Part shown: piece after piece, positions 42,778-51,099 of the stretch
How positions within the stretch are numbered: the stretch's first letter is position 1
Layout of the letters: every line of letters begins with the position of its first letter
NCBI GenBank assembly: GCA_910573755.1
Contig: CAJTBO010000010.1
Coordinates: forward strand, 1-64,000
Source: Lachnospiraceae bacterium
Lineage (GTDB): Bacteria > Bacillota > Clostridia > Lachnospirales > Lachnospiraceae
Reading direction: 5' to 3'
Length of the DNA stretch: 64,000 nt
Translations under genes and position numbers: made by a program
Notes under the pieces: model-generated
What the model was told of the DNA's origin: nothing
The model's database searches: none
What the model saw: only the letters and a program-made list of their open reading frames with translations

Positions 42778-43973
42778 AGTGACACCTCCGAAACATCAAG
42801 CTGTCCTGACATAAGCTGAGGAAGTAGCGCATCGCGCAGGGATGCAAGTTTACGGTTCTCTATACGATTAGCGATAACAAGATCGTATAGGGGAGCAAGA
42901 AGACCACCTATGCGATCATAGTCAGATTGCGAAGGGATAAACACTTCTGCTTTTGACAGTTCCTCGCGTTTGATATGTCCCATCGTTGTAGCCATGTCTG
43001 CAGCGATAGCAGCAAACTTTTGCAGATGGTGGTTTGTCCATGCATAATAGAACCATTTATCGTAGGTGGAGGATGTGACTTTGAATAAATGCTGATTCAA
43101 ACCACAAGTTCCTCCGCACCAAAGATCAACAAGGAGGCTGCCCGACCATGAGAATATTACATCGCCATCATGAACAATATATTCCGGTTTGATGGAAGGT
43201 GAGCATAATTCACTGTTAAAATCACAGGAACCTTGGCGCAATTCTTTGATTTTAAGAACAGGCAGCCCTTGCTCATCATCCTTTGGACGGTACTTCTGCA
43301 TGGCGAGTCCATTGAGGTAATCGGCAATACCAAGTAGAGAGCTTTCTTGCCAGCCATCCGGGATGCAGTCGAACATAAGGAACTCTTGGGTAAAAATGCT
43401 TTGAGCTTGCTCAAGTAAATTCTTGTTTATCTGCTTGTTAAGCTCCTCCTTCTCGCAAAATAAGTAGTAATAATCTCCTATGCATTTTTGAATATTCATA
43501 GGCGGCACAGGAATCAATAGTTCCTTTAGTTGTTGTTTTTTAAAGTGAGGAATTACATCGCCTACAGTTGTCGCTGTTATCTGTTTTTGAATTCGCTCAC
43601 TACGCAATACAGCCAAAAGATATTTGTTGTACACAACATCCGAATTAACTCTAAAAGCAACCATATCTTGAGCTATACAAAAATCGACCGGATCAGGAAC
43701 CATGCAAACTCTCCCCGGTGTTCCCTTGTTAACAAAAATTATATCTCCGGGTTCTGGATGCGCCCTGAACCAATTTCGATATGTTTCGTCATTTAGTGTC
43801 CTGATCTTTTCGTAGGACGGATATAGGTTTTCGTTTCGTATACAATTTGTTGCAATCAGAGCATGTTCTCCCTCCGGGTCTGTAGGGACTGTTTTTCCTC
43901 TATTATCAACAATAAAATCAAGCAAGTCTGGTAATTCATGTGATTGGGCATCTTTCCAAATATTAAATTTCAT
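42774..43973 (-). CDS. hsdS: Type I restriction specificity subunit
   Basis: About 399 residues with two target-recognition domains and two central helical spacers. The first ends near PVPPMNIQKCIGDYYYLFCE with a following helix. The second contains GLAMQKYRPKDDEQGLPVLK and ends ASLRDALLPQLMSGQLDVSE. It sets the bipartite DNA target for both methylation and restriction. ATG at MKFNIWKD overlaps the hsdM stop by ten bases and is preferred over an upstream in-frame codon. Only one hsdS is present, with no inverted partial copies, so phase-variable switching is not apparent here. Confidence 0.93.
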   Translation of the reverse strand: MKFNIWKDAQSHELPDLLDFIVDNRGKTVPTDPEGEHALIATNCIRNENLYPSYEKIRTLNDETYRNWFRAHPEPGDIIFVNKGTPGRVCMVPDPVDFCIAQDMVAFRVNSDVVYNKYLLAVLRSERIQKQITATTVGDVIPHFKKQQLKELLIPVPPMNIQKCIGDYYYLFCEKEELNKQINKNLLEQAQSIFTQEFLMFDCIPDGWQESSLLGIADYLNGLAMQKYRPKDDEQGLPVLKIKELRQGSCDFNSELCSPSIKPEYIVHDGDVIFSWSGSLLVDLWCGGTCGLNQHLFKVTSSTYDKWFYYAWTNHHLQKFAAIAADMATTMGHIKREELSKAEVFIPSQSDYDRIGGLLAPLYDLVIANRIENRKLASLRDALLPQLMSGQLDVSEVSL

Positions 43974-45468
43974 ATCCAATCGCCCCCAACTTCTTACGAA
44001 TCTCATTCTCAAGCTCATGAGAGCGTTCGAACATGTCAGAAAGCTCTGATGTCAGTCTGGTCATTTTCTCTTCAAATGGCTCGCCGTCATCTTCCTGCTC
44101 CTCGATGCCAACATAGCGTCCGGGAGTCAGAACGTAATCCTGCTTTGCGATATCCTGAATCGTCGCTACAGAACAGAATCCCTTTTCATCCTCAAGCGTG
44201 CCGTTCTGGAATGCTTCAAATGTATCTGCGAGCTTTTGAATATCTTCCTCTGTGAAGTCTCGATGCTTACGGTCTACCATATGTCCCATCTTACGGGCAT
44301 CGATAAAGACTGTCTTGCCTTTTTGTTTCTTTCCCTTTGAAATGAACCAGAGCGTCGCAGGGATTGTTACGCTATAGAAGAGTTGTGGAGGCATAGCGAT
44401 GATGCCTTCAATAAGGTCATCCTCGATGATCTTCTTTCTGATCTCACCCTCGCCACCACTCTGGGAAGACAGTGCTCCATTTGCAAGAACAAGTCCGATC
44501 TTGCCTTTTGGCGCAAGATGATGGATCATATGTTGAATCCATGCAAAGTTGGCATTACTTGCAAGCGGGATTCCGTATTTCCAGCGAACATCGTCCATCA
44601 GCTTATCCTGTCCCCAAGGATTATAGTTGAAGGGAGGATTTGCCAGAATGAAGTCTGCCTTTAATGTCGGATGAAGATCATTTGTAAATGTATCAGCATG
44701 ATAAGCGCCAAGGTCTGCATCAAGACCGCGAATAGTAAGATTCATGATAGCCATTTTCCAAGTGTCCGGATTGGCCTCCTGCCCATAAATTGAAATCGTG
44801 CCTCTGTTACCGGAGTGTGCTTGAATGAACTTCGCGCTCTGTACGAACATACCGCCACTACCACAGCAACAATCATATACACGACAATTTGAATATGGCT
44901 TCAGGATTGAAACCAGTGTGTTTACGATGCTTGACGGCGTATAGAATTCACCACCGCCTTTGCCTTCCTTTTCGGCAAACTGAGCGATACAGTATTCGTA
45001 AGTTCTGCCGAGGACATCTCGGTTACCTTCGGTCTCTCCCATATCCATATTGGTAAAGAGGTCAACGACATCACCAAGGACTCGCTTGTCCAGATCTGGA
45101 CTGGCATAATTCTTTGGAAGCACGTTCTTGAGTTTTTTGTTGTCAGCTTCGATTGCACGCATAGCATCATCAATAACCGTTCCGATTTCCGGCTTATGCG
45201 CTGCTGCCGCAATTTTGTCCCAACGGGCATCCTCCGGCACAAAGAATACATTATCCTCAAGATATGCATCCGGATCATCCTCGAATTCATCCCCTTCAGC
45301 CACAAGCTGTTGATACTTCTTGTCAAATGCCGTAGAGATATACTTCAGGAAAATAAGCCCAATTATTACGTTTCTATATTCTGATGCCGGAATATGTCCC
45401 CACAAAACGCAGGCCGCATCCCAGATTTGTTTTTCAAAACCAATATTGGCAGTGTTCTTTTCAGCCAT
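43963..45468 (-). CDS. hsdM: Type I restriction modification methylase subunit
   Basis: 501 residues. The N-terminal helical HsdM_N domain shows IWDAACVLWGHIPASEYRNVILGL-like sequence (with one change, IIGLIF). The methylase domain shows GEFYTPSSIVNTLVSIL, YDCCCGSGGMFVQSAKF (SAM binding) and ADFILANPPFNYNPWG, the NPPF catalytic motif of N6-adenine methylases. It methylates adenine in the host's target sites as HsdM2S and forms the R-M complex with HsdR. It overlaps hsdS. It follows the zinc-hook ATPase gene after 65 bases. Confidence 0.96.
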   Translation of the reverse strand: MAEKNTANIGFEKQIWDAACVLWGHIPASEYRNVIIGLIFLKYISTAFDKKYQQLVAEGDEFEDDPDAYLEDNVFFVPEDARWDKIAAAAHKPEIGTVIDDAMRAIEADNKKLKNVLPKNYASPDLDKRVLGDVVDLFTNMDMGETEGNRDVLGRTYEYCIAQFAEKEGKGGGEFYTPSSIVNTLVSILKPYSNCRVYDCCCGSGGMFVQSAKFIQAHSGNRGTISIYGQEANPDTWKMAIMNLTIRGLDADLGAYHADTFTNDLHPTLKADFILANPPFNYNPWGQDKLMDDVRWKYGIPLASNANFAWIQHMIHHLAPKGKIGLVLANGALSSQSGGEGEIRKKIIEDDLIEGIIAMPPQLFYSVTIPATLWFISKGKKQKGKTVFIDARKMGHMVDRKHRDFTEEDIQKLADTFEAFQNGTLEDEKGFCSVATIQDIAKQDYVLTPGRYVGIEEQEDDGEPFEEKMTRLTSELSDMFERSHELENEIRKKLGAIGYEI

Positions 45469-45533
45469 TGTGTTTACCTCACTTTTCTTTTTTTATCATT
45501 ATTCTACCAAGCCATCGGTACAATAATCAGGAC

Positions 45534-47819
45534 TTATTCCAATTCCTCCATCATGTGCTTAAAGTGCTGTCCCTGATTCATCACCTCAAAGATGGAATAA
45601 AAAACGCTTCTGTACTGGTCACAATCGATGCTCTCATCTACAAAGTGGAGTCCATCGTTGAAAGCATCCGACCTATTGATGTAAGACAGCATAGCTTGTG
45701 CCAGATGGTATTTTGTATAATCTGGAACGCCACCGGCAGCTTCATCCATGATCTGCTTCTTTATCGCTTCAAGCACTGTAGTGCTAAGAACAGTGCTTTC
45801 AAAGCCACACAATTGTAAAAAGTAGTATTCAAGGATTCTCCGGATCACGTTCATGAGCGGAATCGGTGCATCCAGCTTTTCATATTCTCGCCAGAGTGCC
45901 GCATAGGAGTTCTGAACCGGATTGAAGTTTCTATCCTTCTCAGACACCTTTGTGGCCACGATGACGCATTTTTCAACTGTAGAAATATTGTTTTTCTTGT
46001 TCACCTTAAAGAAAGACACATACCTGTAATGGCTCACTTGATTGTATGTGATCTCTCTATGGAAGAAGGCATTGTGCGTCAGGATGAATATCTGCTGGAT
46101 GTACTTGCCCTTGTATTCGTGATCTTCCAGCCGGACATTATTGCTGCATACGCCCAACATTTCACGCACCAGTGCACTGACGATAAAGAGCGCACTGGAG
46201 TCCATACTGGAAACAGGATCATCTATGACCACGATCTTATCCTTGCCGGAGTCCGTCTCGGTCTGGCTGCCGCGCACCAAGTGGTAGAAGTACAGGAAAG
46301 CAATGAAGTTACGTTCACCCTCGCTGAGCTTTTCCGCAACCTTGCCATCCTCCCTGATGACCTCGTAAGTACCTTTGACGCCTTCCTTTTCGCGGAGCCG
46401 GAATCCTTCAAATCCAGAATCCTTCAGATGGGCATTGATGCTTTCCACCGTAGTCGCCGTGTTGATCACGCTGGCATTGAGTTTATTAATTTCAGCCGAC
46501 AGAGCTTTATATTTCTCCTGCAGCTTTTTGACCTCTCCGTCCAGTCTCTTAGCCTCAGCCTCAATATCGCTCTTGCTCTTTGTATAGGCCGCCACTTTAT
46601 CCTTCAGGATAAATGCGATTTTCTCCCATACCATATTGAAGCATTCAAGCTGCTTGTCCAGCTTGGTAGCTACGATGTCGTTATTCTCCTGAATCAGTTC
46701 ATTGATACCCGCTACGACTGTATCAATATCAGAGAGAATGGTATCTGTATCTTTGAGCGCCACGGCCTCACCCGGTGTAGTCCGTTTCTTTGCTATCAGC
46801 TGCTCATTCTCTGTAATGACAGTTTCAAGCTGCGCCACGAGCTTTTCATATTCTGCGGTCTTAACCTTCGGGAAAACATCGCTCAGATTATTTTTCAGCA
46901 GTTCAAGCAGGTCTGCCATCTTTCTTGCGTATTCCGCTTCGAAAGTTTCCAAAGCATCAAGAGCCTTCTGGTATCCCTCGTCAAAGGCCTCTGCGATATC
47001 CTTTTCAAAGGTATCCGGCAACTTTCTCTGACAGAACGGACACTTGTCCTCATCATGGCCAACCACATAATCAGCGTGGCCTTGCTTCACCCATTCGGTC
47101 GCATTCAGTGCCTTCATGAACTGCGCGAACTGTGTCTCGCTCCGGCTGGTTACTTTTTCACCGAGATGACATACTCCGGACAGATCATATTCGCCTTCCA
47201 AATCACCAGTGGACTTAAATAGTGGATATTTCCGAGCCTTTGGATCATAGGCAATATCGTATAGCTTCTGAATATCCTCTTTTTTGTGTTCAACCGGCGA
47301 GTGTTTTCCAGACAACACTTCATCTGTAAATTGGAGCTTCTTTTTCTTGCCATTCTGCGTCTGGTCAAAGCTCTTTCTTATATCATCCGTATCATCCCAG
47401 CACGTAGTTTCGAATGCGTCGCGCAGTGGTTTCAGCTCACCACTCTTTTTGTCGCGGTCTTCAGCAGCCTGCTTGCCATCAGCTATAACGCCTTTTCTTT
47501 CCTCCGTCTTATCATCAATCTGCTTCCTTGTCTCGGCGTTTTCCTCGCTGAGTGTGAATACGCCCTTGAGATCACCGTAGTTTGCCAGATTGCGATCTAT
47601 AAACTCCTGATTGTAAATGAGGATCGTGTAGTCGGCAGGATTTACACCGGTCTGCCATTCAAGGCACTCCGGATGTTCAAACGCATATGCTACCGTGCTT
47701 TTACCAGCTCCATTTTTCCCAAAAAAGAAATTGATATATGTAGGTTCTACCGTCTCACCATGAAAAGTGGCAGCATCTAATTTTATATTTGTTATGAGGG
47801 ACTTCATCTTGTCCTGCAT
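45534..47819 (-). CDS. Zinc-hook ABC ATPase of the PrrC/RloC-like AAA_13 family
   Basis: About 761 residues. Walker A is FGKNGAGKST (~34-42). Two long charged coiled-coil stretches flank a central CPFC near 260, resembling a Rad50-type zinc hook. The ABC signature is KLSEGERNFIAFLYFYHL, and Walker B is KIVVIDDPVSSMDSSALF. The C-terminal ~200 residues hold NVIRRILEYYF (Arg-x-x-x-Glu) and a later His, loosely like the PrrC/RloC anticodon nuclease triad; this is not certain. RloC-type proteins accompany type I systems and act as a second line after restriction fails. ATG after AAGGGAGA fixes the start. Confidence 0.82.
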   Translation of the reverse strand: MQDKMKSLITNIKLDAATFHGETVEPTYINFFFGKNGAGKSTVAYAFEHPECLEWQTGVNPADYTILIYNQEFIDRNLANYGDLKGVFTLSEENAETRKQIDDKTEERKGVIADGKQAAEDRDKKSGELKPLRDAFETTCWDDTDDIRKSFDQTQNGKKKKLQFTDEVLSGKHSPVEHKKEDIQKLYDIAYDPKARKYPLFKSTGDLEGEYDLSGVCHLGEKVTSRSETQFAQFMKALNATEWVKQGHADYVVGHDEDKCPFCQRKLPDTFEKDIAEAFDEGYQKALDALETFEAEYARKMADLLELLKNNLSDVFPKVKTAEYEKLVAQLETVITENEQLIAKKRTTPGEAVALKDTDTILSDIDTVVAGINELIQENNDIVATKLDKQLECFNMVWEKIAFILKDKVAAYTKSKSDIEAEAKRLDGEVKKLQEKYKALSAEINKLNASVINTATTVESINAHLKDSGFEGFRLREKEGVKGTYEVIREDGKVAEKLSEGERNFIAFLYFYHLVRGSQTETDSGKDKIVVIDDPVSSMDSSALFIVSALVREMLGVCSNNVRLEDHEYKGKYIQQIFILTHNAFFHREITYNQVSHYRYVSFFKVNKKNNISTVEKCVIVATKVSEKDRNFNPVQNSYAALWREYEKLDAPIPLMNVIRRILEYYFLQLCGFESTVLSTTVLEAIKKQIMDEAAGGVPDYTKYHLAQAMLSYINRSDAFNDGLHFVDESIDCDQYRSVFYSIFEVMNQGQHFKHMMEELE

Positions 47820-47857
47820 AGGCATTCTCCCTTCTGCCACATTTCTGCGTGCAACAT

Positions 47858-48070
47858 TTAATCCGTGATCTTCCCATCACGTAGCCATTCATCGACTTCG
47901 GAAATTTTGAATTTATAGCGTTTTCCCGCGCGATAGAATGGCAGTTTTCCGTCTTTTATCCAGTTCCTGACAGTATCTGTACTTACGCTCAAGTGTTCAG
48001 CTATATCCTCAAGATTTACCCATTTTTCAGGCATTGCTTCATTTGTAATAATTTCGTTTTCGTTACTCAT
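47858..48070 (-). CDS. Excisionase/MerR-type helix-turn-helix protein
   Basis: About 70 residues. KWVNLEDIAEHLSVSTDTVR then NWIKDGKLPFYRAGKRYKFK is the helix-turn-helix plus wing of the HTH_17 (excisionase DNA-binding) family, ending SEVDEWLRDG. GGAGGAAAG decides the ATG. It lies between the 221-residue gene (48084 stop) and the zinc-hook ATPase, all in one orientation. In this place it is more likely a regulator or DNA-targeting part of the defence operon than a phage excisionase, though no integrase is near to decide. Confidence 0.85.
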   Translation of the reverse strand: MSNENEIITNEAMPEKWVNLEDIAEHLSVSTDTVRNWIKDGKLPFYRAGKRYKFKISEVDEWLRDGKITD

Positions 48071-48083
48071 ATGCTTTCCTCCA

Positions 48084-48734
48084 TCAATGCGAATCACCAA
48101 TGGTGAATACGGGAATTTGGACTCCTCCTTCAAGCAGCTCCTGAATCAGATCGCAGCGCTTGATTGACCAGTGAGTCCGGTTCAGTTCGTTGAATTTATC
48201 GTTACCTACAAGTTGAAGCTCCTCTAACAATTCGTTCAGTCTCCACTGCGGGACATCGAGTTTATAACCGCAGTAATAAACTTTTACATAATTGTCGTAA
48301 ACCTTTATATCGGGCACAAACCCGTAGATCACATTCTGGTTTTCATCAGCTTTCCCGTACTGATTATTTTCTGCCATAAAGAGCGAGGGCATGGTTTTTA
48401 TCTGTTCGCGGTTTTCTTCAGTCATCGGCGCAAACTTATCCATTGTTTCCTGCGTCATGCATTGATTTAGCGCCCGGTCACGCGGAACCTTGATATACGG
48501 CCTGTCAAATTCCTCTCCGGCAAGTACAAAAATGTTGTAATACTCCCGATCCACTTTCGGAGGAAGATAGATGTTTCCACCAAAATACGGCATCGACGCA
48601 GTCTGCTGCGTAATTTGCATATTGATGGTGCCGTAGTTCGGAACCATTACCGCGTCGTTCCCGCTCTGGGAATATTGCGGCTTCCCATTCGCCGGGAGAT
48701 TAGCCGCAGATATTACTCTTATTTCATCACTCAT
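48084..48734 (-). CDS. Unknown defence-operon protein with N-Y-G-T motif
   Basis: 216 residues beginning MSDEIRVISAANLPANGKPQ. Near residue 40 it has VMVPNYGTINMQITQQ, echoing VIPNYGTMNLTLG at the end of the upstream protein. The rest (~70-216) is a soluble alpha/beta domain with Tyr/Phe-rich strands (VYDNYVKVYYCGYKLDVPQW) and a helical end. No family is recognised. Its ATG overlaps the upstream stop (AATGAGTGATG), and GGAGGTGGC lies before it. Tight coupling and the shared motif suggest the two proteins work as a pair. Confidence 0.7.
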   Translation of the reverse strand: MSDEIRVISAANLPANGKPQYSQSGNDAVMVPNYGTINMQITQQTASMPYFGGNIYLPPKVDREYYNIFVLAGEEFDRPYIKVPRDRALNQCMTQETMDKFAPMTEENREQIKTMPSLFMAENNQYGKADENQNVIYGFVPDIKVYDNYVKVYYCGYKLDVPQWRLNELLEELQLVGNDKFNELNRTHWSIKRCDLIQELLEGGVQIPVFTIGDSH

Positions 48735-49662
48735 TGGAGCCACCTCCATGCTTGCCCAGCGTCAGATTCATCGTTCCATAATTCGGGATGACATTACTGT
48801 TGTCTCCCATCTGTGAAATGAACAATGGATTGTTTATGATCTGCTGTCGGGGAGGAGGCGTGCCGGTTTTAGCGTCCTCATCTCCGAAATCAAAATCGTA
48901 ATCTGTCTCTGTATTATCTGAGCGCTGATCCGCATCTTCGTCTCCAAAATCGAATATCTCATCGTTCTCGGCCATGCTTGTTTCAGGCATACGAACATTT
49001 ATTGTTTTTGTGATGCGCTTGCCCATATCGCCAGAATATGTTCTCGGAGCTCCGCCGTTCTCTGGACACCACCTGTCGTAGGTATCTCTACCTACGCTGT
49101 TGTCTTTCCTATAAACAACCACATAGTGCCACATGCCCAGCAGGAATGCCGGGAGGCAGACATCATCGAGACCGCCAAGTGCGGTCTTTTTTATTTTCTG
49201 ACCGTTCTCTTCTATATGAAACTCCTCATCCTGCTTGATGCTGTCATCTTGCTCAATTAGGTCGATCAGCGCCTTCACGAGTCTTTCATCTTTCTTTACC
49301 TTTGTGCCTGTTTCAAGGAACAAGGCAACGAACTCTGTCATCGCACCGAGTGCGTCCTGATACTCATTCCGGACACGCTCGTCAAAAGCCTCAATCTCCG
49401 GAGTATTGCCAAAGGGCAGATACTGACCGGTCGAGGTTTTGCAAGATTTAAAGTCGTTTGTTTTTCCTTTCAGCGCACCTTCCTTCGGTTCCCGATAGTC
49501 GGGATTGATTACTTTAATCAGTCCGATTAAAACCTCCGGATCTGAGAGGCCGTCCCTCTCTCCTTTATAGTGCTGTCTTGCTTTGGCGCGCTGCTTCAGC
49601 GCCTGCAATACAAGCACGAAGAAGGTGCCGCCACAAAGCCGTGGATTGTCACCTTTTGTCAT
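48727..49662 (-). CDS. Unknown first protein of the defence operon, N-Y-G-T tail
   Basis: 311 residues beginning MTKGDNPRLCGGTFFVLVLQ. Residues 1-~225 form one soluble, helix-rich domain with landmarks HYKGERDGLSDPEVLIGLIK, TGQYLPFGNTPEIEAFDERV, LPAFLLGMWHYVVVYRKDNS and DTYDRWCPENGG. A low-complexity acidic linker with repeated FDFGDEDA follows. The tail is FISQMGDNSNVIPNYGTMNL. GDN...N-Y-G-T-x-N tails resemble short stretches ending other bacterial conflict-system proteins. I recall similar proteins of unknown function in Firmicutes but cannot name a family. It is the first gene behind the operon promoter. The start follows TTGGAGAGAAAATC. Confidence 0.7.
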   Translation of the reverse strand: MTKGDNPRLCGGTFFVLVLQALKQRAKARQHYKGERDGLSDPEVLIGLIKVINPDYREPKEGALKGKTNDFKSCKTSTGQYLPFGNTPEIEAFDERVRNEYQDALGAMTEFVALFLETGTKVKKDERLVKALIDLIEQDDSIKQDEEFHIEENGQKIKKTALGGLDDVCLPAFLLGMWHYVVVYRKDNSVGRDTYDRWCPENGGAPRTYSGDMGKRITKTINVRMPETSMAENDEIFDFGDEDADQRSDNTETDYDFDFGDEDAKTGTPPPRQQIINNPLFISQMGDNSNVIPNYGTMNLTLGKHGGGSNE

Positions 49663-49842
49663 TGATTTTCTCTCCAATTTTCAAAGTCGAACCCTAAGAA
49701 CCTTACGAACTATGGCAGCTGACCTACCGAACGATTGGATAGCTCTTGTGAGTAGTCACAAGGGCGATATGACGTCTGGGAAGTGGCTGGATAGACGGGT
49801 ACTATGGTTCGTGGTGTTTCCGAGTTATTCCCACCAATTCCT

Positions 49843-49871
49843 ATTATATCAGAAATACACGCAGAAATCAA
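49843..49871 (-). promoter_or_regulatory. Promoter of the restriction/defence operon
   Basis: Minus strand: TTGATT (49871-49866), 17-base spacer, TATAAT (49848-49843). The leader before the first start codon is about 170 bases and contains the hairpin CTTGTGA-CTAC-TCACAAG (49744-49761), so control in the leader is possible. Confidence 0.75.
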
Positions 49872-49966
49872 TATGTTGCGATGAACTCCTGATGAACTCC
49901 TGATGAACATGCCATGAATTTCCCTCTGTGATTGCTCAACAAATGCAAATCACAGGAGGAAATCTT

Positions 49967-50470
49967 ATGACAAATGAAAAGACCTATTTTATCTACGTTC
50001 GCAGCACCGGCGAGAAAGTGCCGGTCACCAAGGAACAACACGACTCCTTCTATAAGGAAGCTGACCGCATCCGCCACAAGGAGCAGGATCACGGCAGGTG
50101 TATGTGCCCTTACCGCTTCATCTGGAAATGCGACGGTGACTGTATCGGCTGCGAATATCACGCGGCAGGCGATACCACTTCTTTGGATCAGCCTCTCCCT
50201 GATGGCAACGGTACCCTCGGTGACTATATCCCGGACAACAGCAAGCCGATGGATGAAGTCATCGCCGACCGTATGTTGCTGGAGCAGCTCTTTGCCAGAC
50301 TGCGTGAGCTCGACCCGGAGGCTGATACAATCATTCAACTTTGGAAGGATCACCCGGAGGGAATCTCCGACCGGGCAATCGACAGAGAGCTCGGTCGCCC
50401 GCAGAAGACCTTCGCGGATCAAATGAAGAAGTACCGTACTGACCTTCGCAGGATCACAGACGACAAGTAA
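49967..50470 (+). CDS. Phage-type sigma-factor-like protein
   Basis: About 167 residues. The N-terminal half has a Cys cluster, RCMCPYRFIWKCDGDCIGCEY, that may bind metal. The C-terminal ~80 residues resemble sigma-70 region 4 (LFARLRELDPEADTIIQLWK, then GISDRAIDRELGRPQKTFADQMKKYRTDL). Such genes open the replication module of many Clostridia prophages and elements, where they may act as regulators. AGGAGGAAATCTT fixes the start. It is divergent from the defence operon and followed by a strong terminator. Confidence 0.75.
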   Translation: MTNEKTYFIYVRSTGEKVPVTKEQHDSFYKEADRIRHKEQDHGRCMCPYRFIWKCDGDCIGCEYHAAGDTTSLDQPLPDGNGTLGDYIPDNSKPMDEVIADRMLLEQLFARLRELDPEADTIIQLWKDHPEGISDRAIDRELGRPQKTFADQMKKYRTDLRRITDDK

Positions 50471-50493
50471 TACAAATACCACGAACCACACCC

Positions 50494-50538
50494 TTTCCGG
50501 CCACTGTCCCTCTCTCGGATGGTGGTCGGAAATTTTTT
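50494..50538 (+). terminator. Rho-independent terminator
   Basis: TTTCCGGCCAC...GTGGTCGGAAA, with further inner pairing, then TTTTTT. It ends the sigma-like gene. Confidence 0.85.
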
Positions 50539-50543
50539 ATAAA

Positions 50544-50620
50544 ATCCTCCGCTCAAATCGACAGTTCATCTCCAGTGGAAGGTGAAGGCAAGAGAACACA
50601 GCCTTCAGAAAGCGAGGTGA
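50544..50620 (+). ncRNA. Structured leader, copy 1 (possible DUF2800 RNA motif)
   Basis: TCCGCTCAAATC...GTTCATCTCCAGTGGAA (50547-50580) recurs at 55062-55095. Locally TTCATCT pairs with AGGTGAA. Alternatively GTTCATCTC pairs with GAGGTGAAC (50612-50620), the ribosome site of the next small gene. A candidate RNA named DUF2800 is described upstream of such genes; whether this is that motif needs a covariance search. Confidence 0.55.
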
Positions 50621-50627
50621 ACAACAG

Positions 50628-50834
50628 ATGATTCGCAGTTACGCAGACACCGGCGGCAACGTGAACGAGGAGGTCAAGCTCCTAAATTCCATCAGTCACG
50701 TATCCGCCAGACTGGCAAGGAACCTCTCACTCCTTGTCGCAAGCCAATCCGAGGAAGGAGGAAAAGAAAATGTCAAAGATGGCAGAAATGGCACAGACCA
50801 TCGAAGAGCTCCGCACCGCTGCTGCTTCTATTAA
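50628..50834 (+). CDS. Small phage protein overlapping the next gene
   Basis: 68 residues beginning MIRSYADTGGNVNEEVKLLN, with a helical middle (ISHVSARLARNLSLLVASQS) and a basic, Cys-containing tail. GAGGTGAAC precedes its ATG. The last ~21 codons overlap the next gene in another frame, and GAGGAAGGAGG inside it serves as the next gene's ribosome site. The overlap casts some doubt on the tail, but the start signal is good. It is not recognised. Confidence 0.55.
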   Translation: MIRSYADTGGNVNEEVKLLNSISHVSARLARNLSLLVASQSEEGGKENVKDGRNGTDHRRAPHRCCFY

Positions 50835-51099
50835 TGCCGCAGCCGACTGGCTCTACCAGCAGTTTTCTGGTGATGACGATGAAGCGAAGGCAACTGAGGC
50901 TCCCGCCAAGAAGGAACCAAAGCCTGAACTCAAGCTGGAGGATGTAAGAGCCGTCCTTGCCGAGAAGTCCCGCGCCGGTCATACCGCAGAAGTACGCGCC
51001 CTGCTTAAAAAGTATGGTGCCGCAAAGCTCTCGGAGATCGATCCGGCAAACTACGAAGCCCTGATGAAGGACGCGGAGGTGATCAGCAATGGCAGCTAA
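50770..51099 (+). CDS. Phage hypothetical protein upstream of DUF2800
   Basis: 109 residues from MSKMAEMAQTIEELRTAAAS. An N-terminal helix is followed by an acidic/Pro-Lys linker and a C-terminal domain (LKLEDVRAVLAEKSRAGHTA, then LLKKYGAAKLSEIDPANYEA) resembling the small rRNA/ssDNA-binding-associated domain often seen in phage early genes. AAGGAGGAAAAGAAA precedes this ATG, which fixes the start. Its end overlaps the DUF2800 start by 11 bases. Confidence 0.7.
   Translation: MSKMAEMAQTIEELRTAAASINAAADWLYQQFSGDDDEAKATEAPAKKEPKPELKLEDVRAVLAEKSRAGHTAEVRALLKKYGAAKLSEIDPANYEALMKDAEVISNGS

Noticed and set aside
42774-43973. Phase-variable hsdS inversion system
   Set aside because: Only one hsdS, no partial copies, inverted repeats or recombinase next to it.
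46029-47222. 397-codon plus-strand frame
   Set aside because: Antisense shadow of the zinc-hook ATPase gene.
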